Source: Enhygromyxa salina | GTDB taxonomy: Bacteria; Myxococcota_A; Polyangia; Nannocystales; Nannocystaceae | DNA: 64,000 nt | Direction: 5' to 3' | Assembly: GCF_000737335.2 (NCBI RefSeq) | Contig: NZ_JMCC02000001.1 | Location: forward strand, 62,001 to 126,000 | Part shown: positions 29,865-39,069 of the stretch, piece after piece | Layout: every line of letters starts with the position of its first letter | Numbering within the stretch: the stretch's first letter is position 1 | Notes under the pieces: generated by a model | What the model was told of the DNA's origin: nothing | Database searches by the model: none | What the model saw: only the letters and a program-made list of their open reading frames with translations | Position numbers and translations under genes: made by a program

Positions 29865-31373
29865 ATGCGCTCGACCGGACAGAAGGCCAACAAAGCTCGG
29901 ACTGCTCAGATTGCGCTACTGGGCGCCACCATGACCCTCACCGCGTGCAGTGGAGCGCTCCGGTCCACGCCACCATGCCCGTCCGATCCACCCCAGCGGG
30001 CGCAGGTCCTGGTTGCACAGGTCGAGCAGGTCCCGCCGGAGGTGTTCGATCTCGCGGGGATCGACGCTTACTTGCAGATGCAGACCGAGCAGATGGGATT
30101 TGTTGGACTGTCGGTGGGGATCATGCGTCGCGGTGAGGTTGTGTTCGCCAAGGGCTACGGGCAGCGCTCGCTCGAGCCGGCTGCACCGGTCGACGAGCTC
30201 ACGCAGTTCGCGATGGCATCGAACACCAAGCAATTCACCTGCGTCAGCGCGCTGCTGCTCGAGCAGGAGGGCAAGCTCGCGCTCACGGACACGGTAGCGA
30301 CGCACTACCCCGAGCTCACCCGCGCCGCCGACATTCGCCTGCTGGATCTGTTGCAGCACACCTCGGGCTACCCAGACTTCTATCCGCTCGACTTCGTCGT
30401 CTCACCGATGGCCAAGGCCGCGCAGACGGAAGACTTGGTGCGTCAGTACGCCTCGCTGCCGCTGGACTTCGAGCCGCGCTCGCGTTGGTCCTACAGCAAC
30501 ACCGGCTACCTCATCGTTGGGCGGGTGATCGAGCGACTCAGCGACCAGTCCTTCGCAGACTTCATGCAGACCCGGATCTTCGACGCGCTTGGCATGAGCG
30601 ACAGCATGGTCGGTGCCGTGTCACCCTCGCCGAGCGCGGCGACGGGCTACGTCTCGTTCGCGCTTGGCGACCCAGAGCCCGCCGTGCGCGAGGGGCCGGG
30701 CTGGCTGCACGCAGCGGGTGGGCTGTGGTCCACGCCAAGGGACATGCTGCGCTGGGACCTCGCGCTCATGGACGGCGAGCTGCTCGAGCCAAGGTCGTGG
30801 GCGCTGATGACCACGCCCGCGACGCTCAGCGATGGCCGCGTGACCACCTATGGGTGCGGAATCGGGATCTCGCGCGTGCACGGCGAGCAGGTGCTCAGCC
30901 ACGGCGGGGCGATCGATGGGTTCTTGTCGCGCAATACCATGATCCCGCGCACGCGCTCGGCCTTGGTGGTGGCGACGAATGGGTACTTTGTCGATCCTGG
31001 GCCGCTGATCGAGGATCTGCTGGGGCTGTTGATCGAGGCCGAGCAGACTCAATTGGGGGCGCCGGTGATCGATGGACCGCCCGCGACGCAGGTCGCCGTG
31101 GAGCTGCTGCGGGAGATGCAGGCTGGGACGATTGATCGGAGTAGGCTCAGCGACGAGTTTAGTCTGTTCATGAGTGAGGCGCGGCTGCAGCAAGCTGCGG
31201 CTCGGCTCGCGGCGCTGGGGGAGCCGGTCGCGGTCGAGCTCGAGCACGCGGGCGAGCGCGGGGGGATGGAGAGCGCGAGCGTGCGGTTGGTGTTTGCTGG
31301 GGAGGTGGTGGTCACGGCGAGGCTGTTTCGGGCGCCGGATGGGACGATTCATCAGTTTATCTTGCAGCGGTGA
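29865..31373 (+). CDS. Serine hydrolase lipoprotein, beta-lactamase-like, with C-terminal extension
   Basis: 502 residues from ATG 29865. The N-terminus ends in TLTAC (Cys28) as a lipobox. The beta-lactamase class C/esterase motifs are SNTK (119-122), YSNTGY and SHGGAIDGF (in place of KTG). The family includes beta-lactamases, D-amidases and esterases; none can be selected. Beyond residue about 390 an extra domain (TQVAVELLREMQAG ... MESASVRLVFAGEVVVTARL) follows, as in other Pfam Beta-lactamase proteins with DUF-type tails. Periplasmic or surface-anchored. Confidence 0.85.
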   Translation: MRSTGQKANKARTAQIALLGATMTLTACSGALRSTPPCPSDPPQRAQVLVAQVEQVPPEVFDLAGIDAYLQMQTEQMGFVGLSVGIMRRGEVVFAKGYGQRSLEPAAPVDELTQFAMASNTKQFTCVSALLLEQEGKLALTDTVATHYPELTRAADIRLLDLLQHTSGYPDFYPLDFVVSPMAKAAQTEDLVRQYASLPLDFEPRSRWSYSNTGYLIVGRVIERLSDQSFADFMQTRIFDALGMSDSMVGAVSPSPSAATGYVSFALGDPEPAVREGPGWLHAAGGLWSTPRDMLRWDLALMDGELLEPRSWALMTTPATLSDGRVTTYGCGIGISRVHGEQVLSHGGAIDGFLSRNTMIPRTRSALVVATNGYFVDPGPLIEDLLGLLIEAEQTQLGAPVIDGPPATQVAVELLREMQAGTIDRSRLSDEFSLFMSEARLQQAAARLAALGEPVAVELEHAGERGGMESASVRLVFAGEVVVTARLFRAPDGTIHQFILQR

Positions 31374-31505
31374 CCTGACCCCGCAGAAGTGCTCCGATCG
31401 CGGGCTGAGCGATTTGCGCATGCGTGCTGGATGGACGCAGCGTGCGAATCTTGACGATCTCTCGCGAACACTTGCGAAGCTCGACGTAACTCGCGAACAA
31501 ATGGC

Positions 31506-32531
31506 GTGGGTGAGCAGCAGAACACGACCTACTCGTTGCTTGATGCCGATGATCGAGAACTCGCGGCTAAGTTCTCGATCGAGGAGGACAACGGCGAGCC
31601 ATGCGTGGTGTTCGAGAGCGCGGGCGACACCAAGCGCCCTCGCAATAGCGACTACAACGAGGCCCTCAAGCTAATGCTCCAACGGCTGGGTCGCGCGCGG
31701 GCAACGCTGACAAAAATCGAGGTCGCCTCGCGCGAGATGATGCATCGACCGGCTGACGAGCTGACGTTCGTCCCCGACGGGTATCCGCTCCCGCTCGCCC
31801 TCGTCAATGTCGAAGACTACATGGATCTGCGCAAGAAGATCGGCGGGGCGGCAGGAAAGACAGCTCAGCGCCCGACCGCAAAGCCCACCTCCAGCGGAAA
31901 TCCAACGAAGCGGCTACGTTTGTTCCTGAGCTTCAAGCCTGGGCCACCTCGCGACTCGGCGCAGCTTCGGCAGATCATTCGATTCGCGCCTAAGTACGAC
32001 GCTGGGTCGCCCAAAGCTTCGATCGGTGAGGATGCGCCGCGAACTCGGACGAAGCGCGCAGGCCCATCATCGGGTGGGCAGGGCTTCGAGCAGGATCCGC
32101 GGACCCGTCTGGCCGTCGAGGAGTATGCGATGCGCCAAGCGGAGTTGCACTACGCGACGTGGCAGGCACAGCGACGACACCTTGAAAAAGGACTCGGATA
32201 CGACATCGAGTTTAGCCGCGGTGACGAGCGGTTGTTTGTAGAGGTCAAGGGCACGCAGACGCCAGGCGACCGAGTCATGGTGACGAACAACGAGGTGGAG
32301 TTCGCCCACGCGAACTCCGAGAGGTCGGTGCTGTTCGTCGTGACGAACATTGAGGTGAGCGAGGACCTGGTGTGCCGCGGTGGAAGGTACTGGGTGTTCG
32401 AGCGCTGGGACCCTAAGGCGCGCGAGAGGCTGTTGTCGGTCAAGGACTACTGGTACGAGCTGCCGAAGCAGGAGTCGGCGCCGTGCGAAGTTGAGCCAGG
32501 GCCGGGATCGGCGGGCCCAAGCAAGGCTTGA
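31506..32531 (+). CDS. DUF3883-type nuclease-domain protein
   Basis: 341 residues from GTG 31506. The C-terminal third is a DUF3883-type domain (found with restriction and DNA-modifying proteins): GYDIEFSRGDERLFVEVKGTQTPGDRVMVTNNEVEFAHANSER-type sequence. The D..(F)xEVK motif suggests a PD-(D/E)xK nuclease core. The N-terminal 150 residues contain an unknown domain that may bind DNA or protein (EDNGEPCVVFESAGDTKRPR). It lies before the HTH-ImmA/IrrE and PIN genes in the same direction, so the three may form one accessory module. Confidence 0.75.
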   Translation: MGEQQNTTYSLLDADDRELAAKFSIEEDNGEPCVVFESAGDTKRPRNSDYNEALKLMLQRLGRARATLTKIEVASREMMHRPADELTFVPDGYPLPLALVNVEDYMDLRKKIGGAAGKTAQRPTAKPTSSGNPTKRLRLFLSFKPGPPRDSAQLRQIIRFAPKYDAGSPKASIGEDAPRTRTKRAGPSSGGQGFEQDPRTRLAVEEYAMRQAELHYATWQAQRRHLEKGLGYDIEFSRGDERLFVEVKGTQTPGDRVMVTNNEVEFAHANSERSVLFVVTNIEVSEDLVCRGGRYWVFERWDPKARERLLSVKDYWYELPKQESAPCEVEPGPGSAGPSKA

Positions 32532-32546
32532 ACGAAAGCTCGTCAC

Positions 32547-32568
32547 GCGCAGGCTTTCACGCCTGCGC
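32547..32568. terminator. Perfect 8-bp hairpin after the DUF3883 gene
   Basis: GCGCAGGC and GCCTGCGC flank a 6-base loop, 15 bp downstream of the stop codon. No T-run follows, so it is only terminator-like (or a processing hairpin); the next gene starts 225 bp further on. Confidence 0.35.
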
Positions 32569-32793
32569 CGAGTCCGGCATCCTGCACCGCCCACGACGGG
32601 GCGAGGTCGTCGCCGAACCGTTAGCGACCGTCTCCGTGAGACCTCCCCCGCGAGTCTGGAGGCGGTCTCGATCGTTGGCCGTGGCGCTGTACGTCCTTGG
32701 TACTGGTGAAGTGCGTCATCATGAAGTCCCGCAGGCGCGTCACTGGGTGCTCCGATCGTCACAAGAGCCGGGCTGGGTTATCCTGTCCAAGAG

Positions 32794-33990
32794 ATGAAGA
32801 GTTCGTTCGAAAATTTGCTCGAGCTGCGCGAGTCCCTGCTCGGCTACAGCAGCAACTTCGTGGCCCGTCACGCCTCGATTTCCGGTGAGCGGCTCGCTGA
32901 GATCGAAGCGGGCGAGCCGGCGGCGCTCGACGAACTCGACCGGCTAGCATCGCTCTACGGACTGGACCCGGAACAGCTGGAGGACGAGCCCATCGTGCTC
33001 GCGCCGGGCGACTCGATCGGTGCTTTGCCTAGCCTGGATGAGTTTCGTGAGCTTGGAGACATCGTCCGATTGCGAATTATCCGCGCGGCGTCCGCGGCGC
33101 GCGAGCTGATCGCTCTCGAACGCCTCGCCGAACCCGAGGGCCCGTCGCGGGCGCAGCGGTTTCTCAGTGACGCTCCTTCGCTTCGCATCCAAAGCACTGC
33201 GGCGTCGCACCGACAAGGAGCGTCGCTCGCTGCGAGCCTGCGCCGCAAGCTCGAACTCGGGGTTGATCCGATCGCGTCAGTGCGCGATTTCGTGTCCGAG
33301 TATTTTCCAATGATCGCTGTGCTCCATGCGGACTTGACCGCCAGCGGTCCCGCGGGGCTAGCGTTCGCGGACAACTATCGCGGCCCAGCGATTGTCCTCA
33401 ACACTCGGGGTAAGAACGAGAATCCGACAGTTCGACGGTTCAGCCTTGCGCACGAGCTGTGTCATCTCCTCGTCGACTGGAACCGGCAAGAGCCGATCGC
33501 TCGAATCTCGGGCTACCTTCACGACTCCCGCCTCGATGAAGAGCGTCGCGCGAACGCGTTTGCCATTCGCCTGCTATGCCCCGAGGCGATAGTGCACAAA
33601 CTCGAACCAGATAGTCCGTCAGAGCAGGTCAAAATCATCGCAAGTTTCGGCATCCCATACTCAGCGATTCGAATCTACCTGAAGAATGAGGCGGGTACAG
33701 ACATCGCGCCACGCCCGCCAATCGAGGTTCAGCGGTCTACCGTCGATTCCAAATGGTCAACGGCAGAGGGCGAGCCAACCCTCAATGACTTCCCGTTGCA
33801 GGACGTGCCCCCCGAGCGCCGAACCCTCGTGGCTCGTACGGCCGCGTCCTTGTACTCTGGGGGCAAGCTGCAGCGGGATGCCTTCGCCGAGTCGCTTGGT
33901 GTCACGCCTGCACACGAGGTCGAGCGTGTGCTCGATTTCTATGAAGTGCCCTGGCCGAGTGACGAACGCGAATCCTCGGGCGCCGCATGA
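32794..33990 (+). CDS. HTH and ImmA/IrrE-family metallo-endopeptidase
   Basis: 398 residues from ATG 32794. Residues 1-65 look like an XRE-type helix-turn-helix (NFVARHASISGERLAEIEAGEPA). Then comes the zinc-metalloprotease region with HELCH (220-224) and the RANAFAIRLLCP segment that carries the third ligand, the ImmA/IrrE signature. The family includes anti-repressor proteases (ImmA), radiation-response IrrE and type II antitoxin-like proteins. The stop overlaps the ATG of the PIN gene by ATGA. Likely the regulator or antitoxin partner of the PIN protein. Confidence 0.85.
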   Translation: MKSSFENLLELRESLLGYSSNFVARHASISGERLAEIEAGEPAALDELDRLASLYGLDPEQLEDEPIVLAPGDSIGALPSLDEFRELGDIVRLRIIRAASAARELIALERLAEPEGPSRAQRFLSDAPSLRIQSTAASHRQGASLAASLRRKLELGVDPIASVRDFVSEYFPMIAVLHADLTASGPAGLAFADNYRGPAIVLNTRGKNENPTVRRFSLAHELCHLLVDWNRQEPIARISGYLHDSRLDEERRANAFAIRLLCPEAIVHKLEPDSPSEQVKIIASFGIPYSAIRIYLKNEAGTDIAPRPPIEVQRSTVDSKWSTAEGEPTLNDFPLQDVPPERRTLVARTAASLYSGGKLQRDAFAESLGVTPAHEVERVLDFYEVPWPSDERESSGAA

Positions 33991-34574
33991 CCATCGTGTT
34001 AATTGATGCCGACGCGTTCCTGTGTGCGCGAAAGCTCGAGCTCATTGAACTGCTCAGGTCATCCCCGGAGCTGTGGCCGAAGCCGAGCCTGTACTGTACT
34101 TCCATTGTCGCTCGAAACGAACTCAACGACCTGCAATCGCTCATCGGCGAACTCGAGGCACTTGGCCTGTTTCGAGTCGAGCGCGTGCTAGCGAAGACAC
34201 CAGCGGCTCGAATGAAGCGGGAGATACAGAGCAGGCTCAGAGTTCACAAGGGCGAGGCCGAGGCGATCGCCTGGGGGATCGAGGCGAGGCTGACTTTGAA
34301 CTGTGTCGTAGCATTCGTGTCCCTCGATGCAGAGGCCAGGCGCGCTGCGACGGCGTCGAAATTGGCGGGATGGGATCTCTTCGATCTAGGGAGGCACTGG
34401 TTGGAGCGCGGGTTGTTGAGTAAAAGTCAGTTTCGCTCGGTGTTCGAGGCTTGGGAGGATGGGCCGCATGTTTTTGGTCGACCGCGTGACTTCGAGGGGC
34501 TCGAGGCCACCTTCCAAAGTCGATTCGGTGTCAGCCTCGCTGACTTCCCGAGCCCAACCGAGCCCGCTACTTAA
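33987..34574 (+). CDS. PIN-domain nuclease, putative toxin
   Basis: 195 residues, start ATG 33987 overlapping the upstream stop. PIN-like acidic residues are visible: LIDADAF (Asp7, Asp9), VARNELND, HKGEAEAIAWG and FVSLDAEARRAA. This is the layout of the PIN-like partner commonly encoded next to ImmA/IrrE proteases. It would act as an RNA-cleaving enzyme, kept in check by the upstream protein. The stop (34572-34574) overlaps the stop of the convergent lipoprotein gene by a few bases. Confidence 0.75.
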   Translation: MTIVLIDADAFLCARKLELIELLRSSPELWPKPSLYCTSIVARNELNDLQSLIGELEALGLFRVERVLAKTPAARMKREIQSRLRVHKGEAEAIAWGIEARLTLNCVVAFVSLDAEARRAATASKLAGWDLFDLGRHWLERGLLSKSQFRSVFEAWEDGPHVFGRPRDFEGLEATFQSRFGVSLADFPSPTEPAT

Positions 34575-36612
34575 TCACAGTAGTACAAAACCCACCCACG
34601 CAGGTCGCCTCGGGATCACAACAATCCTCATCAACCAAACAAGCACTATTATTAGGCGAGCACATCGGCGGGTCATCGTCACACACGAATTCCCCGTTCA
34701 CCTCAATACAAAACCCCGAGCAACAGTCATACCCAGCCTCGCAGGTCTCGCCGATCTCCTTGCACTCGTTGAGCGCCGCGTACCCACGCATGTTGTTGTT
34801 GTTCAGCTCCTGCCCCGGCAGCCAGAACGCGGGGTGACTTGGATCCACCCCAGGCCCAGCGTTGATGTCGATCGCGGTCACCCACAGCTGCTTGGTCCGC
34901 GTATCCACGGCCTGGTTGGTCAGCGTATTGCCGTATTGCCGCTCGGACACGAACACCATCCAGAAGTACCCGCCCGAGGCGACCGGGACGAAGGTTGGCT
35001 CGTAGTTCTGCGACGTCTGGGGATCCGGGATGTGGCCAAAGCCATTGGCAAGATCCAGGCGCACGGGCTCGCTGCCGTCGTCGCGGACCATCCAGATCTC
35101 GCCCGCGGCGCCGCGGGTCCGGGCTTGGGTCGCGCGGCCGAAGGCGATCCACTCGTCGTCGGGGCTCCAGGTCGGGTAGCTGACCGTGGGGCGCTCGGGG
35201 TCGTTGCCAACGATCTGCGCGGGGTTGGAGAACGCGGGCACGTTGGTGTCGATGTCGACCGTCCACAGCGTGGAGTTGTTGAAGTCGAGCCAGTTGCCGT
35301 CGCTGCGGACCCCGTAGGCGACGCGGGTGCCGTCGTTGGACCAGGCCGGGTGCACGGGCCAGCCCGAGGCCTGGAACATCTGGGTGGCCTGGTCGATCGC
35401 GCCTTGCTGGCTGAGCACCATGTAGCTGGGCTGGCCCAAGAACGCGCCGTTGCTCTGGCCCCACAGCACCCACTGACCGTCGGGTGAGATCGCCTGAAAG
35501 CCCGAGGCCGAGTCCGAGGCGAAGATCGCCGAGCCGTCGGGGTTGAAGGTCGCCCACGGGCTGTAGCCGCCGTGCTGCGAGGCGACGATCGTGCTGCCGT
35601 CGCGCGAGACGCTGTGGCAAGCCACGCAGGTGACCCCGGGCGGCTTTTGGATGAACTGCTCGGGGGCCGAGGCGCCGGGCTGGATCCGCAGCACGTCGCC
35701 CTGGTTGACGGCCCAGTAGTAGATCGTACCGGCGAGGTTGGCGGGGGCGATCGACCAAAACCGGGTGCCGGTGGTGTAGGCGGTGAGCCCGTCGTAGCGG
35801 CGCAGCTCAACGGTGAGATCGCCAGCGGACGAGTCGGTCAGCTTGAGCCAGATGTCGTCGGGGATGACCGGGAAATTCCAGCGCGAGGGGTTGGGCACGG
35901 CGCCGTACCAGTCGAGCTCGAAGGTCGGGCTCTCGACGTGGACCTTGTAGATGTCGGCGTCGTTGCCCCCGTTCCACTGCATGGTCGGGCCGGCGAGCCC
36001 ACGCGGGAACACGGTGAAGTCGTAGGGATACAGGATCGTCGCGGCGGGATCGACTTGGTTGGCGTTGTCGAGCGCGCCCTTGGCCGCGGGGTCAACCGGC
36101 TCGGGCTCGAAGGTGTACTTGAGCTTGACGGTGACGGCGGCCTCGGCCTCCAGACCCTGATAGCTGAACTTCAAGGTCCCAAGCCCGCCGAGCAAGCCAG
36201 TGGCCGTGAGCCCGCCGATCGCCGGATCGAGCAGCGCAACGTCTTGGCGATCAAAGGTCCACACGCCGCTGGCGTCGACCTGGTTCTCTGCGCCTTGGTT
36301 GTTGGTCGCGAGCGCGGCGAAGTCGAGCTGGGCGGGAATCACTCCGTCGACGATCTCGATCACCGCATTGGGTGGCTCGATCTTCAGGTCGACGACCATG
36401 GTCTGGTCCGGGAGGTCGAGCAGCGGTCCGTCGCCGTCGCCATCACCGTCGCCGCTGCTGCTGCTCTCTGTCTCTTCGTTCGCGTGGGTCTCGCTGACGC
36501 CCACCTCGGTGTCGGTGGGGCGAACGTCGTTGCCGCCGCAGGCGATGAACGCGAGCGCGAGGGCAGGGATCGAGATCAGGAGGACTCGGGGCGTCGGCGG
36601 TAGCGAAGTCAT
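34567..36612 (-). CDS. Lipoprotein with beta-propeller, single CxxCH motif and Cys-rich C-terminus
   Basis: 681 residues from ATG 36612. Signal and lipobox at LAFIAC (Cys25), then a short Gly-Asp linker. Residues from about 330 read as WD40/TolB-like propeller repeats (STIVASQHGGYSPWATFNPDGSA, FQAISPDGQWVLWGQ, PTVSYPTWSPDDEWIAFGRA) with CVACHSVSRDG at the beginning, a c-type-heme-like motif. The final 60 residues have eight or more Cys (CEAGYDCCSGFC, CLVDEDCCDPEATC). Codon use is noticeably AT-richer at the 3' end. Surface-exposed role likely; whether heme is bound is not shown. Confidence 0.75.
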   Translation of the reverse strand: MTSLPPTPRVLLISIPALALAFIACGGNDVRPTDTEVGVSETHANEETESSSSGDGDGDGDGPLLDLPDQTMVVDLKIEPPNAVIEIVDGVIPAQLDFAALATNNQGAENQVDASGVWTFDRQDVALLDPAIGGLTATGLLGGLGTLKFSYQGLEAEAAVTVKLKYTFEPEPVDPAAKGALDNANQVDPAATILYPYDFTVFPRGLAGPTMQWNGGNDADIYKVHVESPTFELDWYGAVPNPSRWNFPVIPDDIWLKLTDSSAGDLTVELRRYDGLTAYTTGTRFWSIAPANLAGTIYYWAVNQGDVLRIQPGASAPEQFIQKPPGVTCVACHSVSRDGSTIVASQHGGYSPWATFNPDGSAIFASDSASGFQAISPDGQWVLWGQSNGAFLGQPSYMVLSQQGAIDQATQMFQASGWPVHPAWSNDGTRVAYGVRSDGNWLDFNNSTLWTVDIDTNVPAFSNPAQIVGNDPERPTVSYPTWSPDDEWIAFGRATQARTRGAAGEIWMVRDDGSEPVRLDLANGFGHIPDPQTSQNYEPTFVPVASGGYFWMVFVSERQYGNTLTNQAVDTRTKQLWVTAIDINAGPGVDPSHPAFWLPGQELNNNNMRGYAALNECKEIGETCEAGYDCCSGFCIEVNGEFVCDDDPPMCSPNNSACLVDEDCCDPEATCVGGFCTTVIK

Positions 36613-36716
36613 GGCGGCGAGTGCCAATGTACTCCCGCTGCCAGGGTGTTGGGGACGCCGCGTGTAGGTTGCTTGGATCAGCGGGCAGGGGGCTCTCTGC
36701 CAGCGGTCACCGTGTG

Positions 36717-36893
36717 TCACGAGCCTGCAACAGGCGCGCCCCGTTCGTGGTGGGGGCAGCGAAGCACCGGAAGCGGGGGGTACTTCGGCCAGCCGTTGAT
36801 CCGCTCGGAGACCGCACAGCGCCAAAACACGGAGCCCTTGCCGCTGACGATCTTGCGCGCGTGGACGCAGCGCTCACACAGTCCAGGGCTCAT
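36717..36893 (-). CDS. Conserved small Cys-rich protein
   Basis: 58 residues from ATG 36893. Six regions look conserved: CERCVHARKIVSG, GSVFWRCAVSE, INGWPKYPPLPVLRCPHH. The C-x-x-C, later Cys pair and the KYPPLPVxxC ending match a small conserved bacterial protein type with probable zinc-binding Cys. It was too short for a simple ORF scan. It follows the 210-residue membrane-type protein gene by 15 bp in the same direction, so probably the last gene of that operon (coaD first). Function unknown. Confidence 0.7.
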   Translation of the reverse strand: MSPGLCERCVHARKIVSGKGSVFWRCAVSERINGWPKYPPLPVLRCPHHERGAPVAGS

Positions 36894-36908
36894 GTTCAGG
36901 GCTCGTGT

Positions 36909-37541
36909 TCAGGACTCTGGGCTGACGCGCGCCCGCGATGGCGGCAAGATCAGCTTTTCTTGTTGGGCCAACATCGCCAGCGCGACCGTGAGCCGGGCGC
37001 CCAACAACGCGCGCCCCGATACAGCGCCCTGGCGCAGCACGTAGCCGCCGCCGACCAGCGCGCCGCCCCACAAGATCGCGGCGAGCCAGCCCAGGTTGAA
37101 CCAGTACCAGGCGAGCATGCCGACCAGGCCCAGACCAATCCACAGCCGCAGCACCAGCCGGGCCGAGTCCAGCGCTGGCTTGGCGGCCTCGGCTGCGTTC
37201 TCGCTGACGCGTAGCTCAAACTCGCCGTCCGTGACCCGCAGCGCGACCTGGTCAGCGGGGATCGCCAAGAACCGCAGCGTGGGGTGGAGCGCCTTGCTCA
37301 TTTGGGCCTCGCGCAGGACGGTGCGCCCGCGCAGGACGATCGAGCGGTCGGCCGGATCATCCAGGGTCATGCCGGCCTTGAAGCCGTCTGTGAACAGCCC
37401 GACTTCGACCTCGTTGACGTCTTCGGTCTCGAGCCCGGCTTCGCGGGCGGCCTCGAGCCGGAGCTCGTGCTCGTCGCCGCGCCACGGTTGCCCGCCAGCG
37501 AGTTTGGCCAGGGCTTTGGATTCGGTCTGCGGTTCGCTCAT
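36909..37541 (-). CDS. Predicted membrane protein of unknown function downstream of coaD
   Basis: 210 residues from ATG 37541, overlapping the coaD stop by ATGA. Residues 1-130 are soluble (VEVGLFTDGFKAGMTLDDP, STVLREAQMSKALHPTLRFLAIPADQVALRV). Two membrane segments follow (LRLWIGLGLVGMLAWYWFNLGW and LAAILWGGALVGGGYVL). The C-terminus is again soluble. The tight coupling to coaD suggests co-expression rather than a shared reaction. Confidence 0.7.
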   Translation of the reverse strand: MSEPQTESKALAKLAGGQPWRGDEHELRLEAAREAGLETEDVNEVEVGLFTDGFKAGMTLDDPADRSIVLRGRTVLREAQMSKALHPTLRFLAIPADQVALRVTDGEFELRVSENAAEAAKPALDSARLVLRLWIGLGLVGMLAWYWFNLGWLAAILWGGALVGGGYVLRQGAVSGRALLGARLTVALAMLAQQEKLILPPSRARVSPES

Positions 37542-38086
37542 CAGGCTTGGCGTTTGTCCCCGTAGAACTCTGGGTAGCGCGCCTCCATGGCCAGCGCCAC
37601 CGGCTCCGGGACGAAGGGTTGAAACTGCCCACCGTGGCTGGCGATCTCGCGGATCAGCGAGGACGAGATAAATTGTTTGGTGGGCTCGGGGATTAAGAAG
37701 ACGGTCTCGACGGCCGGCTCGAGCTCGCGGTTGGCGAGCGCCATCTGGAACTCGGGCTCGAAGTCCCCGGCGGCTCGCAGGCCGCGAACGATCACGCGGG
37801 CGCTGATCGAGCGGCAAAATTCGATCATCAGGCCAGTGTAGTGGGCGGCCCGAGCGTTGCCGATGTGCGCGATGCTCTCGTTGATCAGCTGGACGCGCTG
37901 CTCGAACGCGAAGAAGCCGGGCTTGATCGGGTGGTGGCCCACGGCGACAACGACCTCGTCGAACAGCGAGGCCGCGCGCTCGACGATCTCGAGATGCCCG
38001 CGCGTGATGGGATCGAAAGATCCGGGATAGACGGCGAGGTAGTGCGCCGCGGCCCGCGAAGCGCTAGCCGGCTTTGAATCGGTCAC
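37541..38086 (-). CDS. coaD: Phosphopantetheine adenylyltransferase (CoaD)
   Basis: 181 residues, GTG start 38086. The nucleotidyltransferase motif YPGSFDPITRGHLEIVERAA (residues 19-38) and ISSSLIREIASHGG, VRGLRAAGDFEPEFQMALANREL are the hallmarks of CoaD. The enzyme joins ATP and 4'-phosphopantetheine to give dephospho-CoA, the penultimate step of CoA synthesis. The N-terminal 16 residues are an extension relative to the usual 160-aa family. Cytoplasmic. The gene is divergent from a lipoprotein gene with a 23-bp gap. Confidence 0.95.
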   Translation of the reverse strand: MTDSKPASASRAAAHYLAVYPGSFDPITRGHLEIVERAASLFDEVVVAVGHHPIKPGFFAFEQRVQLINESIAHIGNARAAHYTGLMIEFCRSISARVIVRGLRAAGDFEPEFQMALANRELEPAVETVFLIPEPTKQFISSSLIREIASHGGQFQPFVPEPVALAMEARYPEFYGDKRQA

Positions 38087-38109
38087 TCGCGCAGTATACT
38101 GCCCAGCGC

Positions 38110-39057
38110 ATGCGACCGTCGTCTGTTCGCTGGGGTCAACTATCTCGAGTCTTCGCCCTGGCGCTCGCTGGGGGCGCCGTCACGGTCGCAGCGACCGGGT
38201 GCGGCACCCAAGAAAAGGTCGAGCCCAAGCTGGTCGAGCAGGGGAGCCCCTTCGATCGGGGCGCGAAGCCCAAGCCGCCGCCAGATCCCAACGATCCGCT
38301 GCGCAACCCCGCCTACGAGACCCCGCGCGGTCGAGACGGGGATCAAGTCAGCGACGAGCGGATCGACGCGGTGCTGGCCGAGGCCGCCGGCTTCGCCAAG
38401 ATCGATGATGTGGCACAGCAGCGCAACGTGCTGCGCGAGTGCGCCAACAAGACCCCGCCAAGCGCCCGCTGCGATGGTGAGATGGGGCTTGCGATGATCC
38501 AGGCCAAGAACCGGCGCGCAGCCGCGCTCTACTACTTGACCGAGGCCGCGGCGGTCGACGATCCCAAAGCCGGCGCGGAGCTGTACGCACGGATTGGCGA
38601 GCAGCTGCGCCAACACGGCAAGCTGGTCGAGGCGACGGTTGCGCTCGAGCGGGCGATCGCCCGCGACGAGGCGGCCGAGTACTTGTTTGCGCTGGGCCAG
38701 GTGTTGTCGCTGCAGCAAGAGCACCTCGTCGAAGGGGCCAACCGGATGGCGCAGGCGCGGGCCAAAGACGACCGCATCGAGTGGCTGCACGACGAAGCGG
38801 TCATCCGCGGGCAGATCCCGGTGCGCGAGCAGGCGGTCGCGGCCCTCGAGCTGTTCCAGCTGTACGTCGAGCGCGCGAAGGGGCTGCCGGCCGAAGGGCT
38901 GCCAACGCCGCCCGAGGGGCTGAAGGGGCGGATGGCAGAGCTCGAGATCTTGTCCAAGCAGTACGCGACCCAGGCCGAGTGGGATGAGCTCCAGGCCAAG
39001 GCGAAGGCCGAGGCCGCGGCAAACCCCAAGCCCGAGCCCACCACGCCCCCAAGCTGA
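38110..39057 (+). CDS. TPR-like lipoprotein
   Basis: 315 residues from ATG 38110. A lipoprotein signal ends in VAATGC. A Pro/Lys-rich stretch follows (PKPPPDPNDP), then helical repeats of tetratricopeptide style (AALYYLTEAAAVDDPKAG, LYARIGEQLRQHGKLVEA, YLFALGQVLSLQQEH). It could be an envelope scaffold protein; TPR lipoproteins are common in Myxococcota. The next gene starts 12 bp later. Confidence 0.8.
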   Translation: MRPSSVRWGQLSRVFALALAGGAVTVAATGCGTQEKVEPKLVEQGSPFDRGAKPKPPPDPNDPLRNPAYETPRGRDGDQVSDERIDAVLAEAAGFAKIDDVAQQRNVLRECANKTPPSARCDGEMGLAMIQAKNRRAAALYYLTEAAAVDDPKAGAELYARIGEQLRQHGKLVEATVALERAIARDEAAEYLFALGQVLSLQQEHLVEGANRMAQARAKDDRIEWLHDEAVIRGQIPVREQAVAALELFQLYVERAKGLPAEGLPTPPEGLKGRMAELEILSKQYATQAEWDELQAKAKAEAAANPKPEPTTPPS

Positions 39058-39069
39058 CCGAGCACAGCG

